This document shows, piece after piece, positions 12,344-24,300 of a stretch of 64,000 bases of DNA. The DNA is taken from positions 15,376,001 through 15,440,000 of the forward strand of contig OX442316.1 in the NCBI GenBank assembly GCA_949358305.1. Direction: 5' to 3'. Made by a program: the position numbers and the translations under genes. Within the stretch, counting starts at the first letter, position 1. Each line of letters begins with the position of its first letter. The notes beneath the pieces are model-generated. The model did not search any database. It saw nothing but the letters and a program-made list of their open reading frames with translations, and was not told where the DNA came from. This stretch comes from Strigamia acuminata (taxonomy: Eukaryota; Arthropoda; Chilopoda; Geophilomorpha; Linotaeniidae).

Positions 12344-15300
12344 ATGAATACGTAAGTATCGTTCAGTGATATGAACGTATGAAATCAGTTAATATTTAAT
12401 CGCTCATTTAATTTTTTTTAGGACGCACAAAATAGCGGCCGGAGTTCGTGTTGATTTGGAAGAGTTATTGCGACGTTTTCAGAAGACGAAGTGTGTTCGG
12501 TTTGAAGAATATGCCAAATTGTGGAAGGAAATGAAATTATCGTACATGTTTAGGTGATTAATTTGCCGATTTTTCGAAATGTGAAATGTTTTGTTTATAG
12601 TTGACGATTCGCGCGCTAGATGGCGAGACGTGTGCTAGTTTGAAATCCCAGAAGCGGGATAACTCATTCAATTAATCTTCACGTTTGGTGAAAATAATTG
12701 CTTTTGACACTAATTATGCACGATCTAATGAAACAAGTTTTCGTTCCAAGTTGGGAATGAACATTTGTCATGGAATTTTCGAGAAAAATGCAGTGAACAT
12801 GAACATTTGTCACAATTATCTAGAGAAATATTCGCCGGCAATGCTAATTTTTAATTCGGGGAATTAAAATGAATTGGATTTGATTTACCGTGACATTTAA
12901 TTACATAAAATTTATGTGTATTTCCCTGTTTAATTTATTTTTTTGTTGTTTAATTTTTAATTAGCGGACACGAAAATGGAATTGAACTCCTAACAGTAAG
13001 AGCTTTTTGATAATTATTAATATAAATATTATATATTGTTTTTTTTTTTAGTTTACAGATACTTGTTTAAATATGAGTTTGAGTTACTGCTTACCGCCGC
13101 ATTCGTTTCAGTGGAGGACGGGTGGTCTTTACCTTTTATATTCACTCTACTTCAAACAACCGAATTCACCAAAAGCTAAAGTAAGTTTAATGCAATAAAT
13201 TGGAAATTTCTAATATATATATTTTTTTGAGAGCGAAAATAAATTTTTACAATGGAAACTATTTTTGTTACTTCAAAAATGAAGACAAATTGTGAATTTA
13301 AAAAAAATATATATATATTTTTTAAGAAATTTGGATTTTAATGCTTTAATACAACGTGGTATCTACTACATCGTGGGTCTAAATCGACCAAAAAGACTGA
13401 ATTCTATATCTAAATTAACCAAAATCACTAAATTCTATATTTAAATTGATCAAAACGACTAAAATAAATGTCTAAATTGAACAAAACGACGGAAATAAAT
13501 GTCTAAATTGAACAAAACGACGGAAATAAATGTCTAAATTGATCAAAACGACTGAAATAAATGTCTAAATTGAACAAAACGACGGAAATAAATGTCTAAA
13601 TCGATCAAAAACAATATAAACAAAAACATGTGTTTTGTCAATAGAGCACCCGCGTTTTATTAGAGCATTTATGGTAAGCGAGAGATATAAATGGAACAAA
13701 GTTTTGTGGTTTGGGCGAAATCAAAGTGTCTGAACTGTATGTAAATGGGACATTAAAAGAGTCAAAAATGAAATTAATCTAGTTTTATTGCGCGCATAAT
13801 TGAATTTTATTACCAAAACTTTTTTTTTATTGTTTTATTTCCAGCTTAATTTGATCAAACAAATGACAAATTTGTAGACTTTGCAGATAATTTGGCGAGT
13901 AAACGCGAACCACCGTTGGTGCTAATGAAAAGCAGACGAGTTTAATGTTTGTAACTCACAACGTGCGCAAGCCTGATAATAATATTTTGTGTATTTATGA
14001 AATTTTCCAACGACGCACACGTGTGCAAACTTCTGTTTTATGTTCAAATCGACACGAATCGACTCATTCCGTGCCAATTTGATGTCAAATTTGCCAATTA
14101 TCTTTGTAAAATGCAAAATTGAAAACAATTAGGTTGATAAAAACAAAAAAATAAAATTTTAGTCCAATTTAATGATTTTTTCCAAGAAATATCGTCAAAT
14201 GTCTTTTTTGTTTTGGTTTATTTAGTCACAATTAGTGGGACATTTAATGACAAGAGTCGTCTTTCATTTCGTCTTGCAGATTCGTGTTACCGCAACTCAG
14301 TGGAAAGAGATTCTCAACTTTATCCAGGATGTCGTCGAGCAACAACATCACGACATTCATTTTGTGTACTGGAAATTAAGACAATACAATGCTTTTACGT
14401 TTGTGGCATTTCCCAGACAGGTGAGACGACGATAAGTTGTCAAAATTGGAGCGTTAGCGTTCTATCTTCTCGCAAATTGCATTTTTGAAATCAAATTTCG
14501 TTTTTTTTTCCTTCGCAGATTTAATTTTAATCAATTGCTTCAACTCCAAACTTGATAATAAAATGCAAATTACAAGAAATTATTCAAATTTTGCATCTGC
14601 CACAAGTCTTAAGTTGGTTGCTGGGTCATAAATAAAATGTTATCACATTTTATGGGCTCGATAAAATTTCCATAGCAATGTGTGCGGGTATATTAAATAT
14701 CTATGAAATTAGGGCTACGGATGAGAGGCATGGGGATGTAAGTTCCGGGAAATATCCTATATCACCGCTCGGGTCTTTCCTACCTGCTGGCAATGAATTG
14801 TCACAAGCAAGTGAATTTCTGTTGATTAAAACCACTTGCTTGGCAACTGTCAATTTGATTAATGGAAATGCGAAGGAAAAGAGATTTTTTTTTGGCAGTA
14901 GAAAACATCTAAAAATGTTACTTTTCTTGTTTTTAGATGGCTCCGTATTTGAATACTGACGTCGCAAACGACAGCAGTCGGTGTTTTTTGGAATCGTCGG
15001 CATTGAAGGATATGATAGATGAAGATTATTGCACTGTACGTAAAATGGCTTACTTGTTAGCTTGATACAGTCGAAACTCTTTATAACGAATCGCGATATA
15101 ACGAATTATCGATATAACGAATACCTATAAAAATGGCTGATTTGGGTGGATGGCCGTAGAACATCACGTTAAAAAATTTTGATATAATGAATTTTCGATA
15201 TAACGAATCGATTTTTTGGTTCCCTTGCGATTCGTTATATATACACCTATATATATACACCCAATTTTGTTTTTACACGGTCTTTTTTTACACGATTTGA

Positions 15301-18300
15301 TTTAACACGATCTATAAAAATGCATTTAATTCGGTTTTATACGATTTATTTTGATTTAACCTTCCCATAGCCAAGCCTAGTTTCCACCATTGCTAGCTAA
15401 GGTCGGTCATTTCTGCCTTCTTTTAAAAATCCTTCTGCACATGTGCACAATCACATTTTTCCTGGTGCAATCGCATTTTTCCTGGTAAAAGCACATGTTT
15501 TAGGACTAATTTTAATACGCCACCTAGTGCAAACAGATGGCAAAGTGGTGTACGGCGCTCCCATTAAGGGTGTTTTATATTATAAATATTAAATTATCTT
15601 ATTAATTATTGAAAAACTATTTGTATTTAGACATTATAAAATAAGAAAAAAATGTTTTTGAGGAATAAAAGTTAACCTCATTAATTAATTTTCATGAAAA
15701 AAAGAATTACAGTGATTTTTGCACTTCTGTAAGTTTTTTGACCTACCATGGCTATGGGAAGGTTAACACGGTTTTATTAATAAAGATTTTTAAAAGTTAC
15801 ACAGTAGCTGCATTCAGAAAGTCGTGTTTTAAGTGTTTTTGATGTTTGTGTGTTTGTTTTTGTATCTTTGAACATCACAAAACAAAAACACTGACATCTT
15901 ACCGTACTGTATGTCTTCGATTCTAAGACACACTTTTTTTACTTATAAACATCTCTGAAAACAAGATGTATCTTACAATTGATGGGATCTTAGAGTCGAA
16001 GAAATACAGTATAACATTTTTTGAATGCAGCTAGTATCTTTTTGTACACTTTTATTTGTACATTTTTTTTCTGGAACGTATCTACCGTGTAAAAACAGAA
16101 TTGGCTGTACTGTCACTGTTGTGTGTTCTAAACGAACCACGTATTATTGTTAATGCTCATAAAATGGTTAAAGCTTGACCGATTGAAAGCGCTTTGGGAT
16201 TAGTAATACAAAATATGACAATATTACGTTATTTTATTTCCAGTATTGGGCGATAAACAAGTGGCTTGAAGTGCATTACAAATTAGTTTAATTATGCATG
16301 AATTGCAAAAGTTGACGATTTATTGAGTCATTAGTTGTGATTAAATGAAATTTCAATTAAACACTACCATACGTGATGTTATTGAATAAAATGTGAGAAA
16401 TTAATTAAGCACGGTTACATTGCAGCCGTTGGAAGAAATCCATCAGAGTTACATAAATACAAAGAAGGAATTATATCCAATGGATTCTTCCTTGACATTG
16501 GTTCAAGAGGATTTATTCTCAGTCTTAGTGAAGTAAGTATCAAATTTTTTTTTATTTTTCTATTTTTTTTTTTTTTCTTTTGGAATGGCTGATTGGACGT
16601 TGACATGGTAAACGTTTTTGATACAACATTTGCATTTGAGTTAAGTTTGTGATGGAAGAACATGAGCTGAAATGGATGTTGGATCTACGCCAAAGCCATT
16701 AAGTTTCTATGCAAAGTGTTTGTTAGTGTATCTAGCGTTGTAGTATTACGATGTTTTTTTTTATCGACTTCGTGGTAATTTTGTTAGAATTTTTTTTTAT
16801 TTTTTATTAAAATGTAAAAGATGTGTTTAAATTGGTTTAAAAAAGTTTGCTTAAATGTTTTAAGTTGATAAACACGTTGTGATGGCTTTTAAATCATATT
16901 TTGCTTGCGTTAAGGATAATAACTTATTGGTAGCAAAAATGATGCAATTTGCATTCTCGCATGAACTGGCGTAGTAATAATAATTAGACTTTGACCGATA
17001 TTGATATTTTGCAGTACCGCCGATACCGATAATCGGCAACCGAATATCGGCCCCCCCACCCCCCAAAATCAAAATCAAAATCAAAATTGCGTTTCTTTTA
17101 TTTAAAAAATTTAAAATTCAAAATTTAATGTAACCTTCTATATATATACTGCTTATCGGTATCGGCCATGCAAAAAATATCGGATCCGATATCGGCCAAT
17201 ACCGAAATATCGGCCGATAATAATAATAATTCATTTAGGATTATTGAATATTAAGTCAATTTTGCATTTTTTTTATTTCTTTAAGCAAACTTTAAGAATT
17301 TACTGAGAAATGATGCAAAATATTAATTATATTTATTAATTTATTTTTTTTTAAATAAAAATAGAAAAATTGAAAATTTTGAAAAGAGTCGCCTGAAAGT
17401 GGTGGACGGTTACGTGCACGAGATGGAAGATGCAGACCAGATAAATGTACGTAAAAGTAGTTTAAAATGCTTTAATTTTTTTGCTCTTTTGTTTGCGGTG
17501 TGCGTTTATTTTCGCACTGCAGATTTGAGTGCTTTGGAGCGCGCAGTTGCGAGTTCCCTATTTGTTTTAAGGAAACTGTAAAAGTCAGAAGCGTTCTTGA
17601 GTTTTTGGACATAAAAGTTGATAGATCCAGTAGGAACAGGTTGCTGTATTGGGAGTTGTTGGCATTACGTGCATCATAAAAGAGGGTGTAAACAAATCTT
17701 AGCAGTTTTTGAACTTTTCATGACTGCTTTTGGTGTTTCTTGCCTCGTAGAGTTTGCCAAGGATTAGGCAATTAAACTTGGTTTCAGATTTAGGGATTAA
17801 TTTTATCGACTAAACTTCAGTTCTTAAGGTTTGTTGGATGAGGTCAGAATCATTAAAAATAGATTTAGATTTTGGGATGTTGGTGAGTGCACGAGCTATT
17901 TGTTTTACTATCATTTAAAATGGAGAAAACTGTTAAAACTTTCTTTCGGCTATTTTGGATTTTATTGCCATTGAGAACTCTGAAAGAAAATAGATTAAAT
18001 TTGGGTATAAGCATTTATCGGTAGCTAATTTTCTAATATGCTGTATTTACACGTTTTTTTTATTAAAGGCTTTTATTTAACTTGACATAAATGTTTGTGT
18101 GTGTGTGTGTGTTTCAACTTCCTGTGTACAGTGGCGCCACCACTTAAATACTTAGGCAAAAAGTTCACATTTTAATGATTTTTGGCGCGTACACAGCAGT
18201 CACCACAAATATGTAACAGAGTAGCGCACTCTGGCAGCGATTTGAAGCAAAAGCCTTTATCCGGAAAACGTAGTTTTTTACATTTACTTGTTTTACACAG

Positions 18301-21300
18301 TTCTTTTTGCAACCTATCTTGTGTGTAAAAACAGTGCTAGGGAGTATATTTTTTAAAACAATAACTTTTACATAACGAACTGAACTTAGGGCGAACGTAA
18401 CGAACCTAATCGATTGTAAAACACTATTCTCTGCCACCACTAGGGTCGGCTTAAGGCACGATCGACCGGTGCAACCGCACAGGGCGCCAAAATTTATGGG
18501 ACGCATTTTGCAAACAGAGAAAAACTGATTTTAGTTTTTGTGTATTCAAAAGAATAATAACGCAACGCCTCGCACGAAAATAATAACGCACATCCCTAGT
18601 CACCAAATTTATTTCACCTAAGGATTTCCAAGGTCTCCGCAATTTAAATAATAATTGTTATGTGTGAGGATCACCCCAACCCACACATAACAATATCTGC
18701 CGCTTGAATTTGCAAAATAGATATGCGGGCTTGTGAATTGTTTTAAGTTTTGTCGATCTTTGGCCACTACTTCAATTAAGAGTTGCCCTTGAATCGATGA
18801 ACGTAGAACTACATCCTGGGTGTTTTATTTGTTTGCTGTCAGTATTGGTCTGTGGTGAGAGAAGTAAGAAATGGATTACTGGGGTGAACGATGAACAAAG
18901 CAAAAATAAAGGGAACTCTAGAATGCAAGACATGCCATTAAAATATGGAAAAAGAAGTCGGCACTTGGTGAGTTAACTTAAAGTTGTAACTTCGACTTTG
19001 TCTAATCTCCCGAATTGCACTCATGGGTGATGGAATTAGCGGGGATAACTGACTTAGCTGGTGGTGTTACAATCGATCATTTCTTACGGTTTTCCTTAAA
19101 GCTTGAATTGAATTTACAATTTAAAGCGCTGGGTTTGCCATTCCAGCCAATCACAATTTTTTCTTTGGGATGTTCAATGATTCAGTTGTCAAGAAGTGAA
19201 TGTTGTGAATAGTTTATATCTTCATATCAGAGATGTCTTCGGCGGGGTTCTTTAACTATATAAAGAACGAAAATGACAGATTATTCGCAGTGAGAAATGA
19301 AACTTTTGCGACGGTGTATCTCTAGAGTGCAACGATTCAGTGCTCTGGTGTTGAATGAGCTGTCAAGAAGTGAATGCGGTGAATAGTTTAAACTTGGTTT
19401 TAAAGCGACCGATGCAATATGTGCGATGTTATGTTTCGTGTCTGAAACCTTCCTGCAACTACTCGTCAACGTGTGTAGAAATGCGAGTAGAAATTATCAG
19501 CGCGAGGTGCAAAATGCTTATAAATGTGCTGGGAATTTTCTTGAAAGTGAGAATTTTTTTCAATAATTGCACGAACACTGTCAGGAAAGTTTACGATAGT
19601 GAAATCTGTTGCTGCAAAACTTGGAAGAGCAATGAAACCTGTGTTTAACTATCTGAAAATTAATTGCTGGCTTGATTAGAAAATCAACATGGCACTGTTA
19701 ATCGATCGTTGTCTTTCGTATACCTAAAACCCATTTTGTTCAACTTGATGCACATTAGGTACGTTCAATTTGCAAAAGGAAACACATCTTTCTTTTTCTT
19801 TCTTTTGGACACCGGAAATGACGAAAAACACGTCATCTATACTCGAGTTGCACTCAAAAAGGCACTTTACAAGGTGTACTCCCATTGGTCGAGCCAGTTT
19901 ACTGGTGTAGTGATTCGGAAAAGTAGACCCATACACCAGAATTGCATTACACTGTACAGACATTGCAATCGATTGCCTAGGCAACGGCCTAAATTTCAAA
20001 CTTCCAGACGATGTAAGCAATAAACAATGAGTTTGACATTTTTTTGTGTGTAAAACTTCATTTTAATGATGGAAATAACATTTTTTATTAAATAAAATCA
20101 AAATAACATTAACTAAACTAGTCATAACAATCACAACAATAAATAAAAATCAAAACTATTTCTCCGAGTAGTAGTATACAGTCTGGAGTTTGTAGTAAAC
20201 TGGCTCGACCAATGGGAGTACACCTTGTAAAGTGCTTTTTTGAGTGCAACTCGAGTATAAAAGGTACTTTTAGCAATCGGGTCACTTTTCTTCCTTTTGG
20301 GTTAGTGACAAGATCTGCGCGTGCATCATATTGGTGAGAGAGTGTTGCGTTTGAATATTTGAAAGAAACATTGCTCAGGTCACGTGAATACTTTATTTAA
20401 AAATAATTTTAACAATTGTGAATTACACACTCTTGCGGTCTCCTTGTCAGAGATTGTCCCGAGCATTTTCTTCTGAGCTCTTTAAAACTGGCAAATTTTA
20501 TTCAAGCCCTGAATTTTCTTCAAATCACCTGCGGTAAACTTTTAAAGTGATTCTATTTTCTTTTTTTATTTCAATTGAATCACACTCAACGAGTCACTTT
20601 TTTTTCTCTGCTACTTTATTTCAACGAGCTTCTGTTAGGTAATTGGCTGGAGGATTGGGGAAAGAAGTTGATCCTTAGAGGCAAGTCAAATAAAAAGAAA
20701 GTACGTTAAAGTTGAAGAAAACGTTAAGAGTTGCACTAATTTGCATAGATCTCGAGTTAGGAGATGTTGAGATAAGATAAAAGGGTTGAAAAGTAATTTA
20801 ACTTGTCTCGGACTTTGCTTATTTATGTGTTCTAGGCACTGCACCGACTATTTGAGGTCAAGGCGAGTGCAGGGAACAACAGTAATTTTTAAAAATTATT
20901 CTCAACTTTGACATTTAACAAGAATAAATTTAAATTATGATAATATTTTTTTTTTTACTTGGGATTTTACGAGTACCGAAGCATCCTGATTGGTCCATAC
21001 TCTTGTTTTCACATGTTTAAGGCGCACACGTGTATAATCCACCGGGGTAGCCAAAAATAGTGTTGTAGGAACGGCTCATCACGCCAATCACCCGTTTCCA
21101 TTAGAATGCAGAAGTTAAGCAGCATTGGGCCTGGTCAGTAGTTGGAATTCCAATTGCCTGATTTAGGTGCCGTTAATACGGCAAGAAATTTTGACGCCAA
21201 TCTCTATTTTTTTTGTTTTTTTTCTTGTTGTTCAGGGTGAATGCATATGTACAATGGCCACTGAAATGATCAGAGAACCCATTTTTATGGTCAAACGTTT

Positions 21301-24300
21301 TCTTTGTTGGGAAAGTTTGCAATCCCAAAGTTGTACAGTATTGCACAGCATAAATAGTTAGAACTTCCTATTACTTCACTTGAGCATGCAGGAAAGCCGA
21401 AGTGAAGCTTTTAGCCAGAGGATGCAAAGCCAAATGAAAAGTTTAGCTGCCCCTTCGACATTCCTGCATTGCTTAAGTCAACAAACACATCAATCAAAAT
21501 GATATATATATATTTATTTAAACTAGTTTTTTTGAAATGGGGTTGCAGAAACAGGCAACCATAATATTTGGTCCATGTGAGTTTTCCAGCATTAAAATGT
21601 GTTTACAAGTGCTAAAACACATATTTACAAGTATTAAAACGTGTTTTCAAGAGTTAAAACGTGTTTTCAAGAGTTAAAAACGTGTTTTCGAGAGTTAAAA
21701 ACGTGTTTTCGAGAGTTAAAAACGTGTTTTCGAGAGTTAAAAACGTGTTTTCGAGAGTTAAAAACGTGTTTTCGAGAGTTAAAAACGTGTTTTCGAGAGT
21801 TAAAAACGTGTTTTCGAGAGTTAAAAACGTGTTTTCAAGAGTTAAAAACGTGTTTTCAAGAGTTAAAAACGTGTTTTCAAGAGTTAAAAACGTGTTTTCG
21901 AGAGTTAAAAACGTGTTTTCGAGAGTTAAAAACGTGTTTTCCAGAGTTAAAAACGTGTTTTCAAGAGTTAAAACGTGTTTTCAAGAGTTAGAAACGTGTT
22001 TTCAAGAGTTAGAAACGTGTTTCATGAGTTAAAAACGTGTTTCATGAGTTAAAAACGTGTTTTCAAGAGTTAAAAACGTCTTTTCAAGTGTTAAAAAACG
22101 TGTTTTTAATAGTTACCGTAAGTACAGTTGTGCTTCGGATTTCTTGGTATTCGGTGCAACCCTATAATTAGATGATAGATTCACCCATGAATTTATGCAG
22201 ATGAATCGTGTTTTACTTTTTATTAATGTTTTAAGAAGCAAGCATGAGTAATAATCATTAATTTGAATGCTAATGAGGTGTTGAAGTTAAAGAAGCTTAC
22301 TTATGTTTCTACCTTTTTTCCTTCTCCCCTTTCTCTTAAATACGCAGTTCTTCTTTGAAAAATCTTCGTTTCTCTATGCAAAGTACTTATTAATGACTTT
22401 TTTTTGTTGGAAAGTTTTTATTTCAAGTTTGCACCTAATTTGATTCGAGATTTTGATGTGATGTAATGATGATGAGAAAAGTTAAAGCTCGGCGCTCTAA
22501 TTAGCTCAGGGTGGTTTTAATTTTAAGTGTAATGCAATTTCGATAATAACGTATTTAAAAAATATAAAACCGGGATTTAAAAGTTTTTAAAAAAAAAAAA
22601 AAAATTAAAACTTTTTTTTCTTTCTCTCTTTATGTTTATTGCGTGCATGGTGGAAAAAGTGTCGGATTTTTGACATTAAATCACGAGAGAGAAAGCAAGT
22701 GATGCTGGGAAGTTTCACAGGTTTATCTGATGAGTCATAGAGTTTGCAGCAAAATTGAATGACGTTGCAAACACGCATTCTTCATGCTTATCTGGATTAT
22801 TTATTTAAGTTTTTTGTTTTGACAAATGGTGTGGTGGTGTTTCCATCACTTTTAATACACATCTGGTGATTTTTCTTCGTTTTTTAAAACTTTTACAAAC
22901 TGCTTCTGTTTGTAGGATGGTTTTATTGACGATTCCGAGGATATTGGGACGCGCCGGCAGAGAATTAGGAAAAAACAAAGTAGTATGAAAGCGAGAACGA
23001 GTCAATCGAGGCGCCATCGAGCGGTGGAAGCGGAATCTGCAGACAGATCACCTGAGAAGACGCTTGCAACGAGCAGAACGCGACGAAAACGGCAGAAAAT
23101 GCAATCCAAAAATAAATCTTCAGGTAATTTCACTTAATTAACCACCTGAGAAAGGATTTTCTTGGAAAGGATTTTTTTTTAGCCCTAAAGTTGATTCCTT
23201 TATCCCGTTTGATGCATGGAAGTCATTTTCGGCTGATGGAAGGGGATTGACATGAAATATTTATTCTATCAGTCATGCTGCGTAGTTTTATGCTTGATAT
23301 ATTAGACTAGGGATGTGGTATTCTTTTTTTATTACAAAATTGGCATTACAATTTACAGTAAGTTGAGAATTTATAAACGGAAACGCAGAAACCGGACCGA
23401 AGTTTGCTATTTTTCAGTGGAAGTTAACAAAGATGTTTCGGCTCGTGATTTTGTTGCGAGTCCCGTGTAACTCTATAACCCACTCTACGATTACGTTTAA
23501 ATGCACGGAATATTTCGAGTGAGATGAAATATTCTGTGTGCGCAACTGTCATCTAAGCAGAGATGACAACGATTATTTGAGTAGTGAATAATCCCTCGCA
23601 GAAGGTTGTTTAATTCGAGTGAACAGTGTAGAGCAATTGTCCCGCAAGTGAGATCTGGACCGATTTGTTTTTAAAGGCTTTTATTTAACTTGACATGAAT
23701 GTTTGTGTGGTGTTTCAACTTTCGGTGTTGCTAGCACCACCTGGCGGAGCCCGTATGCTATAATGGAGGCCAAAATGTTTGCCCCGATACTTGTTTTGAT
23801 GGTTTCGGCTTCAAAAAAGTGTTCGTTAAATTCTGAAACCAGGCTGATTATCTGATTAAAATAAAAATTCCTATCTGTCCATATATTTTGTTGCAATCTG
23901 CGACAGTAGCGCACTCTGGCGGCGATTTGAAGCACCAATATAAAAGCCTTTTTCCAAAAACTTTATATTTTCTTGTTCAACCATTATAAATATGGCGGAT
24001 TCGTTCACTTTAGCGACGCTCATTTTAGCGACGCCATTTTTAGGACACCTAGATTCAGCCAGATTAGGTTAGTTTCGGTTAGTTTAGGTCAGGTTAGGTC
24101 AGGTCAGGTTAGGTTAGGTTAGGTTAGGTTAGGTTAGGTTAGGTCAGGTTAGGTTAGGTTTAAGTAGGCTGAAAAACTACGTCGCTAAAATGAGCGTCGC
24201 TAAAGTGATGTATATGCTTCGTCTGATGCTTCTACAGCGGAGCTGCGGGGCTCTGCAGAGAAGCCTAAAGCTCGTGTACCTTGATTTAAGCGGGGCAAAC

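Larger units (their letters stand above)
15248..16110. mobile_element. Host element with nested MITEs (TTTTTACACGGT ends)
   Basis: CCCAATTTTGTTTTTACACG at 15251 is matched in inverted orientation by CCGTGTAAAAACAGAATTGG near 16088. A third occurrence, in reverse orientation, is at 55020-55075. Between the ends are the piggyBac-like MITE (15360-15762) and the TAGCTGCATTCA MITE (15805-16033), so this looks like an older element invaded twice. No transposase was found. Confidence 0.45.

Noticed and set aside
19174-19397. Short direct duplication (AAGTGAATG...GTGAATAGTTTA) 170 bp apart
   Set aside because: About 30 bp and imperfect; too little to assign to an element.
21641-22032. Overlapping open frames of CFRELKT and FSRVKNV repeats
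   Set aside because: A 21-bp unit is a multiple of three, so any stop-free unit gives a long frame. No coding evidence.
21591-22115. CRISPR-like regular repeats
   Set aside because: Head-to-tail units with no unique spacers, in a eukaryotic intron.
24063-24174. Possible chromosome end because of TTAGG repeats
   Set aside because: Short, impure, internal and bounded by inverted repeats; genes continue on both sides.
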